The position numbers and the translations under genes were made by a program. The notes under the pieces are model-generated. The model was not told the origin of the DNA and did not search any database. It worked only from the letters and a program-made list of their open reading frames with translations. Positions 1 to 11,700 of a DNA stretch of 27,625 nt are shown piece after piece. Source of the DNA: Hypsibius dujardini (taxonomy: Eukaryota > Tardigrada > Eutardigrada > Parachela > Hypsibiidae); the NCBI GenBank assembly GCA_001579985.1, contig LRSR01010288.1:1-27625 (forward strand). The letters run 5' to 3'. How positions within the stretch are numbered: position 1 is the stretch's first letter; the number at the start of each line of letters is the position of its first letter.

Positions 1-238
1 GATGAAATGGTTTTTTGGAATCAAGCAAAAAATAACTGTATTGTTTTTAATGTTTTCCGGCTGATTCCCGTTTTAAAATTCACTCCATTTTTACGTGATG
101 TGATTTTTAATATTGAACTTATCTGTCGACCTGATGGGTTTAATTTATTTTTTAATTACGAAATTACCTAGCTAATGCAGTGATATTTTTTATCGTTTAA
201 TATTTCTAGAATGCCCAGTTACATGTTTGGTTTTTTAG

Positions 239-3187
239 ACTCCAGCAAGCGCCGCCGGAGGCTCTCGCGGACACCGACGACGAGGACCAGGATATTTCCC
301 AGTACATCCAGAATGACCACGAGCTGGTCCACTGCAAGTGCAACTACGAACTGGAGAACGGCTTCATGGTGCAGTGCGAGCTATGCGCCACCTGGCAGCA
401 CGGCACCTGCTACGAGATGGAGGATAAATTCGAGGTGCCGCTCCACTACATCTGCGACTTTTGCCGTACGCCCAAAGCCGTGCGGTCCAGTCAGCGGAAC
501 ATCTGCCACGATCTGCAGTATCTGCGGGCCGGTCGTCTGGCAGAATTCTTTCCGCTCGAGGAGGACGTCGAGGAGCTGGCTGTGTCGGCATTCCTACCCT
601 CCTTGCCAGCACCGTCAGGGCTGCACCAAAGTGTGGATCGTCCGCTTTATCGGGATCTTGCGGCAGATACCATCGCCTGTAATGATCAGTTGAAGGTATG
701 ATTGTCTTCTTTGTCTGTTTGCTCGTCTTCTATTTTTCCTGAATGATTGTCTTGGACGTCTGCACCTGTTTGCCTGAAGTCTGTTTGTCTGCCTTGTTCA
801 TCTGTGTCCTTGTATTCTAATCTACTTGAGCGATTGTCTTAATGTCTATGGGTTCCTTTCTTTAGTTTGTCTGTCTGCGGATTGTCCTTACGATTATATG
901 AACGTCTGCCTGCATCTACTGGCCTGAAGTCTGTCTATTTATCTTGTTTGTCTGTCTGCTGGTTCCCCATCTACTTGGCTTGTCTGCCTGAAGTTTGCTT
1001 GCTGCCCAGTTGCACTGCCTACTCGTCTTTTAATCTGTCGGATTGATTGCCTAGAGGCTGGCCTGTCTGCCTATCCATTTCCGGCCGTATTTGTTTGCTT
1101 TCTGATTGTTTTCTTGCTGATACTGTTTTGCTGTCTTACCTACGTGCGTGTCTGTATGACTACACACTTCCACGGTTGCTCGGTTCTGCGAGTTCTTGTA
1201 GTTTTGCAAAATCCCTGTGTGCTTGTAGACGCTCAAGCGAGTCAGCAGAGCACTAATGGCAGCGGAGGAATGCGAAGCGAAGAGTTCCTTGCTGTTGAGC
1301 GGGATCTGTCGGACTCATAAGGAACGCGTGAAGCTGAACAATCTGATTCAGTCTCTGCCGAAGGATGTGGTGAGGGGGCAGGATTTGAATGAAACGCTGA
1401 GGCGGTTAACGTTGGTGCCGCCGGCTGCCGAAGCGATCGCGCCTGTGCCTGCCACTGTCGTCGGAGGGGAAGGTAACTGCTTTTTGTGTGGGTACACTAC
1501 GATTAACACTGCGAATCAAGGTTGGGCAGCCTATATAGACATTCATTCAAGACGCGGACAGATCTAAATCAGACATCAAGAGACAAGATAGATTCTGACA
1601 CGCACCGAGAAATGCATACAAGGCTGACAGATATTCAGGAAAACAGCAGGTCTAGTCAAGATATAAACACGAGTGATCAAGTCAGACAGATCGAATCACA
1701 TGTCGAGAGTGGTCAGACAATGCACACATATTTGGTTCCAAGTCAGACAGCAAGAGAAGAGTCAAGGACTTCCAGACACGTGTTGAGGACAAGGCTGACA
1801 GATATTTAAGAAAATTGCAGATCTGCATCGGGCATGAAGAGTAGAGGCCAGACAGATTCTGACAAGTATCGAGAGCGTGCAGACAGACAGATATTTTGGG
1901 GAACTCTGGACACTGGCAGACCTGAATCAGACATCAATCAAAATACTTCTCTTTGCAGTCGTCCCAACCACGATCGAAGAATCTTCTACAATCTCTCCCG
2001 CCGCCCCTCTTACGAACGGGTACTCCTATGAATCCTTCACGGCATACAGCCCTGAAATTCCTGAATCGCGATCCGCGACTGCGTCTGTCGTAGTCGTTGA
2101 AGAAGATCCTTCCCCAACTAACGCGACACCGACAACACCACTCTCTCAAAACCCAGCCGCTTCTTCCTGTGCGCCCATCTCCGCCACTCTGCTGGAAAAC
2201 TGGACCGCACTGTCGCCGGACAGCGACCCCACCGACGAGGAAGTGGAACGGTGTGAAGTGCAAGGTGTCCTGGCGCCGGCCCTCTTGATGGACAGTGCGG
2301 AAGCGACTGGCGGTGGATTCGAGCGATCGCATCTGGCGGCTGAGCCGTCCCCGAAGCCCCAGATAACACCTGCCCCGGTTCCGATGGAACCGGTAGGGAG
2401 CCCGGAGATTTCGGCGACAAGGCCGTCGCTGACGCCGTTTTCTTCCTCCATACCGGACTCGATGATAAGGACCGACGCTGAGCCGGAGGTGAAGGATGAG
2501 CGGACGGAGGCTGCTGAGGTAACATCGATGGATGGAGATGTTTCGACGCCGAAGAAAAAGCCGGAGGAGGGGACGGCGGTGGCGGCACTACCGGCGTTGC
2601 AGGACATCGATCCGGAGATTATGGCGCTGTGTCAGCAGGCCGATGTGGCGACGGTGTTGCTGGCAGTCAGCAGTCGCGATGACATTTTGGCCAAGTATCT
2701 GGAGGAAATCGAATCTCATATCCTTGGTGAGTGGCGGTTTCGTCGGAATTGCTCATTTACTGACCGTGTTATAACCACGCTTTTTCCTGTTTCAGAAATG
2801 GAGAAGCAGTGCGATTCCAAGTACGGAACGAAATTCGCGACGACCCCGGAGCTTGCGCAGAAAGACCTGGCGGAGCTGCAGGACAAGCTCTACCACCAGC
2901 AGAGCGATCTCCGCAATCTAGAGCGACTCGGTTATGTGGTCAGCGTGGAACCGCGCGAGAAGACAGTCCGTCAGATGCCCGGTCCGCTGCCCATTCCCAG
3001 CAGCACCGAACTGTTGTTCAAGGCGAACGAAACGCGAAGACCGCCCCTTCCAACGCTGAAAATTCGACTCGGCGGCGGTGGCACTAACGGGAAGCCGAAG
3101 AAGCCCCCGACGAAACCACGGCCCAGCAAGATGATGAAGGTGGCGGACCTGCGGCTGCCCGTTTCACCGGCAACCGGAGGAGCTTAA
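239..3187 (+). CDS. PHF20/MBD-R2-like PHD-finger protein, 3' part (5' end outside window)
   Basis: Four exons are supported by frame continuity and GT-AG sites: about 239-695, 1229-1472, 1959-2726 and 2796-3187 (stop TAA). The acceptor of the first is either the AG at 237-238 or the one at 244-245. The first exon encodes a C4HC3 PHD finger: CxC at 333-341, then an ENGFMVQCELC stretch, WQHGTC, and a final YICDFC. In PHF20, PHF20L1 and insect MBD-R2 such a finger reads histone H3 tails in NSL-type acetyltransferase complexes, and the segment after it resembles the PHF20 post-PHD region. The third exon is Pro/Ser/Glu-rich and low in complexity. The last encodes a charged, probably coiled-coil stretch and a basic Lys/Pro/Arg tail. 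Any Tudor or MBD domains would lie upstream of the window. Family assignment rests on finger pattern and layout only. The last intron is 69 bp, in frame and without a stop. Confidence 0.8.
1560..1940. repeat. Diverged direct repeats in intron 2 of the PHD gene
   Basis: This intron (1473-1958) repeats GACAGATATT-type words. AAATCAGACATCAA near 1565 recurs as GAATCAGACATCAA near 1923, and AAGGCTGACAGATATT near 1621 recurs near 1791. It looks like an old, decayed GACA-rich tandem array. No separate gene is supported here. Confidence 0.45.
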
Positions 3188-3747
3188 CGAGGTCGTCCTA
3201 CGCTTACTTGTTCTCATCTATATGCACAGACAAAACGCTTTTGTTTTATCCATTTATTTCAGTGGTGCGAATGAGTGGCGCCGGGCTCTGGTCAGTGGAG
3301 TTTATGTTGTTTCGGTGGCTGCCGCTTTCTCGGCAGTCGACTCGCGGGTTTTAGTTCTGGCTTTTGTGACATTGGAATTTGTTTCTCTCTTAATTGTGAA
3401 AGTATTTCCGTTTTCTGGAAGTAGTTCTCGTCTCTCCCTCCTTGCATTATATCGATAGATTCGGTTCCTATCGTCGTCGGTTACTACTCAGGAAAAGACG
3501 GAATCATTGTTTGACGAAGCTTGCGCTCTTCAGTTTCTTCTTTAGGAAACCAAGATGCTGTAGTTCCTCGTGGCTCTGTTGTTGAGTTCGCTTCCCTTAT
3601 CCTCTCTGAGCGAACACAATTTCTCGGCACGGCTCAGGAATCTACAGATTCGGTTCGCTTATTATCATATCCATTATCATATCCATTACAGAAACCATAG
3701 AATCACCTGATCAAAGACTTGTGTGTTTACTTAACCAGGAAGATCTG
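3188..3747. other. Convergent 3' spacer between the PHD gene and ABT1
   Basis: The two genes point at each other across 560 bp. TTTATT at 3252-3257 reads AATAAA on the minus strand and is a candidate poly(A) signal for ABT1, giving a 3' UTR of about 490 nt. I see no AATAAA on the plus strand for the PHD gene. ATCATATCCATT is repeated at about 3662-3688. No other gene is visible. Confidence 0.5.
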
Positions 3748-4440
3748 TCATCGTTTAGGGAACAAGTTAGCCAATACATTCTTGATGCCGTTATCTGGCG
3801 GCGCTGGCGTTCGGGACTTGCTAATCGCAACGGCAGGGCCGGCGGCACTGCGCGGTTGGCTCCGAATTTCGGCGTCCGTCAGGCGCTGGCGCATTTCAAA
3901 CGTCTTCAACGGAGCGAAATCTCCGCCTTCCTTGGATTTTTTCCTCTTTATCCGCTCCAACATTTTGCTCTTTTCAATGTTTTGGCTGAAGAAGTTGGTC
4001 TGGCGTTTGGCTTGCGCAATCTCCTGACGCAGACGATGTTGGCGTGTGATCTTCTCGTGGACCAGTCGCTCCGTCAAATGATTCCATTTGAATCTAAGAA
4101 AACAAACCGAGGACGTGGATAACAAAAATTGGCAGGAATTACAAGGCGGATGAAAATTCATCGGTGCAATTGAGGAGAAGAACTGAAGAGACAAAGGGCA
4201 GGCAGGAAACAAGGCGAACACTGATGCATACAATCAGATCTGCAAACAGAGACAGATAAAGACAAGAGCAGATGCAGTGACAGAGTCACGGACAAATAGA
4301 CGGACAGACAAACAGACATGAGAAACGGAAAGACAGGCAAACAGACAGATAATCAGAACAGCAGGCAGATAAACAGGAAGACACAAGCCGATAGTCAGTC
4401 CGACAGACAGTCCGGCACGCAGACAGACAGACAGAGAGAC

Positions 4441-4471
<31 letters not shown>

Positions 4472-5669
4472 GTGGAAAAAAGAAAGACAAAGAGATAAAC
4501 ATGTACAGGCATAGACAATACGAAATTCAGGATCTTCAAACCTGTTGAGGTATTTGATGTTCCACAGCGACTCATAATACGGCGATCGTCGTTTCCCTCC
4601 AATCTGCGAGTTATTCAGACATGCCGCCACTTTCTTCGCCACACTCTTCCGCTTAAACTCAATCCAGCCTTCCAGGTACTTCTGACCGTGCTTCATCGAA
4701 TCCGTGGGTTTTCTTCTTTTGGGACCCCCTGAAATCAGAAGTTTCAAGAATTGACAACAAATCTACTTACAAATGGACACAAAAAGGCATATAATATCTA
4801 AATCATACGTACCCTTCGTGTCCGGTTCCAGGTAAATCCGCCCGAGAGCGCCATACTGGCTCATAATCTCCCTCAGCTTGGCCACATTCATTCCGGGCGG
4901 AATGCTACTAAGGTAAACCACTCCGCTCTTTTTGACGTTAGCTTCGACATTCAATGCGGTATCGCGTAATTTAGCACGCCGACTGGCTTCCGCGTCTGAA
5001 ATAATAAACAAGATGTAGCTAACGCTACATAGCTCTGATGCGTTTGTTTGAGAAGGGGGAAACTCTAATCAATCCAGAAAAAAAATGTTACGAACACTTT
5101 CATTTTCTAAAAAAACGTATCCTGTAACATATCAACCGCTCAATACAACAATCAAGCGAATAAATGCTTCTTAACCAGTACAAGACCGCAGCCGAACAAT
5201 TAATTGATTGCTTGATTCATTGATTCATTGATTGACAGATTCCAAAGACTGACTTATTTTCGCTTCCTTGGCTAGTTCTTCTTGAGTGCTTTCGAAATTT
5301 TTTATTAAAATGCCAGATCAATTCCCTTATCAAAACGATGTGGCAAATCAGTTATTACCTTCATCAGAATCCTGTGCGCTACCTTGCGAGGCCGTGTCCA
5401 TGTCATCATCCTCTTCCTCATCATTCCCGGGGTCCCCGTCGCTTTCACCGCCCGCGGAGCCCGAAGCTTCCTCGCCATCACTCTCTTCTCCTTCGCTGGC
5501 AGTAGCTATATCGACTTCGGAGTCGTCCTCCGCTGCGTCCTCCGCCATTTCGTCTGAAAAATGTATGCAAAAACGGAGCTCGAGATCGTCAATTCTAACT
5601 TTTCGCAGTCTTACCGTCCACAGTTGATTCTACCACCGGTGCCGGCCGCGCTGGACGACGTTTCCCCAT
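3748..5669 (-). CDS. ABT1: Activator of basal transcription 1 / ESF2 ribosome-biogenesis protein, complete
   Basis: There are five exons on the minus strand: 5669-5615, 5553-5359, 4995-4813, 4728-4542 and 4093-3748. Together they give 322 codons including the stop, and all phases match. The start is the ATG at 5669, which opens MGKRRPARP. Residues 20-83 are a very acidic Glu/Asp/Ser tract. From about residue 107 an RRM-like domain begins (GVVYLSSIPPG). The ABT1/ESF2 signature follows: GWIEFKRKSVAKKVAACLN, then SLWNIKYLNRFKWNHLTER, and the RQEIAQAKRQTNFF helix. The yeast orthologue Esf2 works in the nucleolus on U3/SSU processome assembly and stimulates the helicase Dbp8, while mammalian ABT1 was first named for TBP binding. 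Length and order are typical. The 448-bp last intron holds a GACA microsatellite. Confidence 0.95.
4240..4500. repeat. GACA/TGTC microsatellite in ABT1 intron 4
   Basis: Imperfect (GACA)n on the plus strand, purest around 4420-4470. In the ABT1 transcript it reads as a pyrimidine-rich TGTC tract. It produces several spurious Cys/Leu/Ser-rich open frames that are not genes. Confidence 0.9.
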
Positions 5670-6229
5670 ACTAAATGGTTAACAGAATAAACTTTTCTTA
5701 GTGTGGAGGGGAAGCGGGGACGGGAGAAGTAAAGACGCGAAAATTTGAACATGTAAACAACGAATTGCGACACAAGAAGCAGCTGATTCATATTTGAACA
5801 GGCGGCTCACCATGTGCAGAAAAAAGTGCGTGGTGTGCAAAATTGGGCGAAACAAACCTTCCCTTCTGCGTACGTATTCTCATTTTTTGTTTACGTACAA
5901 TGTGTTTTTTGACGAGAACACTGTTTAATTTAAATTTTCTTTAATTCCCGCAAACTTAACAATGCAATAATACGTGAGTAACATGAGAAGACAGGATAGT
6001 GGACAGAAGACTGAGCACTGTCCCCACTACGTGACCATCGTGAATGTGCATAAACTGCAACAGCGAAAAAGCCGCTACCAACAAACAGGCCTCGAGAGGG
6101 ACTGATAATTCAGCAACGCAACTCAGGTCGAATCTACAATTAAGCCTAAAAGAAGAGAGCAACTGCTGTACCAAGTTCTCAAGGTGTTATCCAATAATGG
6201 CAACGGATCTCACATCTAATGATCAAGAG
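5670..6229. other. Spacer with ABT1 promoter and PPIL3 3' side
   Basis: This lies between the ABT1 start codon and the end of PPIL3, both on the minus strand. It should hold the ABT1 promoter and 5' UTR. I see no convincing TATA box, RNA gene or further coding exon. The open frames here are short and show no family motif. Confidence 0.4.
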
Positions 6230-6230
6230 A

Positions 6231-6354
6231 GGGTTGGAATCATTACGCGACCAAAAGGTTGGCGTGAATCTTTAGGCGGCCAAAAGGTTGGCGTGAATCT
6301 TTAGGCGGCCAAAAGGTTGGAATCTTTACGCGGCCAAAGGGTTGGCGTGAATGG
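6231..6354 (-). repeat. Tandem copies of the PPIL3 C-terminal coding tail beyond its stop
   Basis: On the minus strand the last codons of PPIL3 (IHANPLAA and stop) sit at about 6352-6326. Immediately downstream the same stretch recurs as about 29-bp units at 6325-6300 (25-bp, short by four bases), 6299-6271 and 6270-6243, plus a partial unit near 6242-6231. The shared core on plus is GGCCAAAAGGTTGGCGTGAA. Units differ from the coding copy at a few bases, and a 29-bp period does not preserve frame. Confidence 0.9.
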
Positions 6355-6881
6355 TCACACCGGTGATTTTTGGCGGCTTGTGGGGCCGATATTTGCTGTC
6401 CACAGAAAGTTTCTCGATCGCGGATAGTGTATCGTCTCCGTCAATCATCCTGCAGAGATAAAGACACACAGTAACGAGAGATTCTGGCACGTAGATCAAT
6501 CGAATTGTGACGTTGTGTGTGTGCTGTTCTATCTGGAATATTTCAATTAACGCCACAATATTATGCTTAAAATTTATTTTACAGATATTATAAAATTTAA
6601 ATGGTCGAACTACAACAGGGCTCGTCGTTGTAATATTTAAAGTCACAACACTTACTGAAATTATGAGGATATTATATTTTAAACCTTACTTTGTCTTGAA
6701 ATTGAATACCTTCTGAAAATAGGGAATTTTATATTAAATAAAATAGTTTATATTTTAGTAAAATTCACAGTAAATTTAAATATTCTATATACATTGCATA
6801 AATTCAAACTCGAACAATTCGGAAGAGAATGTAATTTACATTCTTTTTGCTCCCAAGTCAGTCTGTGTCATTCAAAACCAG

Positions 6882-6937
<56 letters not shown>

Positions 6938-7695
6938 GTCAGTTTGTATCACTCAAAACCAGTCAATCAATCAATCAATCCATCAATCAACCAACGGAAC
7001 GACATGGTTTTGACGAGACTGCACTCCGCCTTTCCAATCCCTTTCTCCCTCTCACCTGCCAAACACAGTGTACTTTAAGTCCAAATGCGGCTGCGGTGCT
7101 AGTGCCAAATAAAACTGCGATGCATTGGTGTTGGGCCCGTTGTTGGCCATCGCCAGCGTGCCGCGTTTGTTGTGCCGTAAATCATCCCGAATTTCATCCT
7201 CAAATTTTCTCCCCCAAATGCTGTTGCCCCCTTTGCCCGTACCCGTCGGGTCGCCGGTCTGCGCCATGAAGCCCTTGATGACGCGATGGAAGATGGCCTC
7301 GTCGTAGTACCCGCTCGCGCACAATGCCAGAAAGTTCTGCAACGAAACAAAGTGAAGGAAGATAATTTATTAAGTGAAATAATTCACTTTCACTTCAAAT
7401 TCGTCCTTCAAATCTGAAAAGCAAACCTGACACGCTTTGGGACATTCTTCGCAGAAGAGTTCCAGCTTGATATCCCCAAGATCCGTGTGAAGCGTGACAG
7501 ACTACAAAACGGAAAGCGCAATAAATTGATGAAGTCAAGAGGACAGTAATTCAATCAATCAATCGATGCAGCGATCTACTGGTTGCGATTTGAAGAGCAA
7601 GAGGCAAGCAATCAATCGATCCATCAGTCGGTGGCGCTTCAATGTTCACACTACGCCGAACCTGAAACATTATTGTTCTAATAGTAACTAACCAT
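6326..7695 (-). CDS. PPIL3: Peptidyl-prolyl cis-trans isomerase-like 3 (cyclophilin), complete
   Basis: There are four exons on the minus strand: 7695-7693 (the ATG alone, plus 5' UTR), 7501-7427, 7336-7056 and 6449-6326. They give 161 codons including the stop, so 160 aa; human PPIL3 has 161. After the lone Met comes [18 protein letters not shown], the PPIL3 N-terminus. The cyclophilin catalytic stretch [19 protein letters not shown] contains the Arg, Phe and Gln expected in the active site. [14 protein letters not shown] and [13 protein letters not shown] follow, and the protein ends [13 protein letters not shown]3 is a small single-domain cyclophilin of the spliceosome. It accelerates proline isomerisation, and no signal peptide is seen. 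The start codon is split from the rest by an intron of about 190 bp. Intron 3 holds a TCAA microsatellite. Confidence 0.96.
6858..6992. repeat. Duplicated TCAA microsatellite in PPIL3 intron 3
   Basis: A segment beginning GTCAGT(C/T)TGT, followed by CAAAACCAGTCAATCAATC, occurs twice (about 6858 and 6937). Each copy runs into (TCAA)n. The first array is longer, so the microsatellite and its flank were duplicated together. Confidence 0.85.
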
Positions 7696-8760
7696 TTTGT
7701 CCGTAAAAAATAAGTTGATCCACGCTAAAATTGATCTCAGGAAATGAAAGATTTGCTTGCTCAAATTTAAATTTGCTGGGAAAAAAACTTATTCGTTACT
7801 AGGGACAGGACCAGACTTAATATACATGCACTTTGACAAGCGATGCTCTTGCGTTGTTTGTGCGCGCTATTATTCTTTAATGCACGGAACGCTATTCCAC
7901 TGTTTGATAGTTACGCCACTCAGTACGAACATATTGGCTATTTGCGCGAACAAGCTGATATCATTTTCGAACACATTTCTTTATTCGCAATTCAACTCGC
8001 CACCTGCTGCGGGCAGTGGTCAATGGTCACTCACTTGACTGGGCATGAGTATTTAAAAAATATTCATCCAGTCAAAAAACTTCCGACTTACTGTGTGAGT
8101 GAAAATGGATGTCTCGTCAAGGCTACTGGGACATGTTTCACACCGGAAGTCAAGCAGCAACAGAGGTCAAAGACTTTCTTGGTCAACCGGGAAAAATGCC
8201 CGCCCGGTGCAACAGTCCTGCAAAATTTTGCTGCCAGCTAAGCAAGCCCATGGGCTATCAAAATTGGATTCTGCCCGACCAAGAGATCGGCAAGAAATTC
8301 GTATAGCATAAATCGTCATCCCACAATACCCCAAAAAAACTCAACATCAACAGAAAAAATAAGAGAATAACATTTTATTTTGGAGAAAAATAACAAATTT
8401 TTTTAAGGACGTAAAAGGAAACAGTTATGCGTTTAGCCGAGCCGAACTGAAGCCGAATTGGACCGCTGAAACATTTCAGCTGCATTCGTCGTTGCTGTTG
8501 TCCCAGTCGCATTTTTCAGTCAGTATCTTCCACATTTCTCCATTTTCGCGTGCTTCACCTTTTTCTCCAGTATTTTCTACTGTCAGAGATCTCTTTAATT
8601 TCACCCTCATTCCCCTCCCCCCACGTCTGCCTGCTTCATCCCGCTCCGCAGGGACAGCAAAGCAGTCCTCTAATATTTCGCATTTTTTTCAACAGCTTTT
8701 TAAACAAACTCTTTTCATTTCACCGTTGGTTCCGCTCTCTTCCCCCGCGAGCTCTCCACG
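7696..8760. other. Divergent spacer between PPIL3 and the Piwi gene
   Basis: PPIL3 reads left and the Piwi gene reads right from this 1,065-bp region, so it should contain both promoters. A 132-codon open frame (7843-8241, +) and an overlapping 65-codon frame ending at 8306 are present, but I recognise no family and the two compete for the same bases. The last 250 bp before the Piwi ATG are pyrimidine-rich. AATAA words occur around 8360-8390. I do not call a gene here. Confidence 0.4.
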
Positions 8761-11700
8761 ATGGCAGGTCGCGGATACGGTCGAGGCGCTGGCGTCTGCG
8801 CCGCACGAGCCCCCGCAGCCCCGGACCTGGGATCGCTGAACCTGCAGGAGCCACTGTTTGGCCAGAGGGAAGGAAATTCGGGAGGGGAAAGCCAGCCTGA
8901 CCTCGGACGCTCTCGAGGATGGGGAGATCTGAAGCCCGCTGGTGCTCCGACCACTGTCGTCGTCGCCACCCCTGGACCGCCCGGACCCGCCGTTGTAAGT
9001 GATTTTATTTTAGATCCCTTGATGGGGGCGGGACAGAAAAAATTGCACCCTGTGGAGAAGATGAGACATTTTCTTATGTCCAAAACCTTGAATTGATTGG
9101 AGGAAAACGTACGAAACAAATTGTAGTAGTAGGAGTTACTCCTACTCTGGCAGGTTTCTCTTACGGCGTACCCGCAATCACTTCACGGTTTTGGCCGTTT
9201 AAGTATTTCTTTCAAATGTTTGTGGTGTGTTTGAATAGTTTTGTGTGGGAAGATATTATTTCATTATTTGAACCAATAACGTTTTTCCTTCAGTTGTGTC
9301 TCTTCAATCGAAAGTGTAAGGGCCTTTTTTAAGAAAAAATCGAGATTTACAAAACTGTATGAAAAATAGATAAACCCGATTAACGCTGCTGAAGACAACC
9401 TTGGTGAGGAGTGTAATTATTTTTAACGCAAGCAACACCAATGATCAGAGAAATAAAACCACAGAAACAATTAAGGAATTGCAGAAAAAATTAATGAATT
9501 AGAATAGAATTTCTCCAGCTCTTGCTGCTGCGTGTCTGTCTCTTCGAATAAACTGACAGAACACGCGCTGGTTTCCTGTGGTCCAGTGGAGATCTCGCTC
9601 CGCTTTGCATGCAAAGTATTAAAATATAAATTTGTACATACGTTTCAATCTATTTTAATTTGGATAGGAAAAAACACAGCTAAACGCTTTAGCGGGAAAA
9701 AAAATCAAATTTTTTAGCAACTTTAATACTCTTCTTTCATCAGAGCTAAGACGCTATCAAGATGTCAAATCGGCCAAAAAATATAGGAATAAAAGTTTCA
9801 TTCTGGCTATCTGAGCAAGCGAAAAAAACCTAACCGTTGTGTTCGGTTTATCACCTATCTTACAACTGCAGAACCACAAAATATGCGAAATTTATCCGGT
9901 GATTGATTGATTGATTGATTGATTTCTTCTGTATCGATCGCTTAATTCTTCGAAGAAACTAAATCCCCGCCCTCAGGGAGTTGTAGATCATTAGTTTTTT
10001 TGCTATTTTAGGCCCTGATCTGCGGTGATAATAACAAATGCACGTGCGCATATGGAAGTTTGATTGAAACGTTGTCTATGGGCAGAAGACTCTTAGTAGC
10101 CTATCAGCCTTACTTTCATATTTTACACTATTTTTTGAGTTTTATATTTCTATGAAAAGCACAGACGAAATGCGAAAAAGTGTGTGTAAACCTCACGCTT
10201 TTCTGATTTACGCACTAAAATAGGCCCTGGAAAGTGTCTTCCTATGCGCTGTTGGTGTAATTAATAAATTACAGTAAATGAGATTTTTTTCTTCGTTTTG
10301 TCGACCCAACAGGTTTTCGGTCAAGTAGATTGTAGATTGGCTGCTAAACTCTTTTTTTTACTAAGTTCCGCGAGTTTTAGGAAAATTACGGTATGTATTC
10401 GGTGTCTTGTCAGATACAGTGTACAGTATGTTGAATTTCAGGCGACGGGCTCCCGCACTCGGACAATCAGCGGCGGCAGCATCATCACTGCCACCCAGTC
10501 AAACGAAGGGAAGCAACGCAGTAAGAACTGCATGAAACATTTATTGCTAGGTCCACACCAAAACGCTAGCCTGCGCATGTCTGTCGACTGATTTTCTGTC
10601 TGTAGTCTGCATGTCTGTCCCTGTGTGAATCTGACTGACTCTCTGGTCCTTCGGCCCTTAAACTTTGATTTTTTTGGCTCCATCGGTCTTTTGCCTATCA
10701 GCAGCTCTATAATTTGGCGTTTGTCTGTCTGTCTGCGAAGCCTGCTGTACCTCGGCTTGCTTTTTTGCCGCCAATTGTCGCCTTCTGTCCAAGACTATTT
10801 CGCAACATAACTCTCACTCTTTTGCTGTTAACATTTTACCCTTTTCATCTTCTCCTGCAGTAGACGGAAATTTCGATCCCAAGGGGGCGTGCACCTTCCG
10901 CGTTCCTAGGAAGTTTCGTGGTCGCTTCAAGACTTGGACTCCCTTCGAGAAAACCATTGGTAAGCGCTCGCTCTACGACTCTTCCAGTGTGTGCTGGTAA
11001 ATGTTTATGTCCGGTGGTGTGTTCATTTTGTTTTGTCCGTTGACCTTCGCAGGCACCGATCGTGACGGGAAGCTCATCCCGCTCAAGACCAACTACTTTG
11101 CCCTGCAGGACCCGACTCACTCACCCGACTACCTCATAGCCTACCTCACCGTTAGCTTCGATCCCTACGTCAAGAACAAGATGCAGCGCCATGTGATTGT
11201 GGAGTCGATGCGGTGCTTCCAGGATGTGTCCTTCTACTACGACGGCCGTATGGGAGTGTTCATTGCGGCGCATAACAAGCAGCTGATCTTTGGCGCTAAT
11301 AATGTATATGGCATGTTGTTGTGTTTTCCGAAACACGATTTCCTGCATGATTTAATTCAGACTGACACACAATCGGGCAGGCGGAGAGAGAAATAAATAG
11401 ACAAGCAATTAAGAGAATGACAGACAGGCAGACAAACAGACAGATAGACAAACCGACTGTTTGACTGCCTTCATGGCAGATCGAGATTCTTTGGCGGTTC
11501 TGTCCGGTCTAATCTTTTATTTTGTCTTTGTTTCTCGTAGGAGCTGTTAGAAAATTTTTCCTCCAACCTCAATGGCGAGGTCAAGTTGACGTTCATGAAA
11601 AATATCGGCGATCCCGCGGACTTGGACGACAACAACTTCAACACGACACATGGAGTCCTCAATTCGGCTTTTGCAAAGTATGCCGCCTCTCGCATGATGC

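Noticed and set aside
1-238. Coding exon before the PHD exon
   Set aside because: The sequence is AT-rich with stops in the relevant frame (198) and looks like the intron leading into the acceptor near 238.
5251-5300. Extra minus-strand exon between ABT1 exons 2 and 3
   Set aside because: The candidate frame hits a stop in the required phase, and exons 2 and 3 already join in phase to give a normal ABT1 sequence.
7843-8306. Possible small gene between PPIL3 and the Piwi gene
   Set aside because: Two overlapping frames are both open, neither has a recognisable motif, and no convincing splice pattern supports one over the other.
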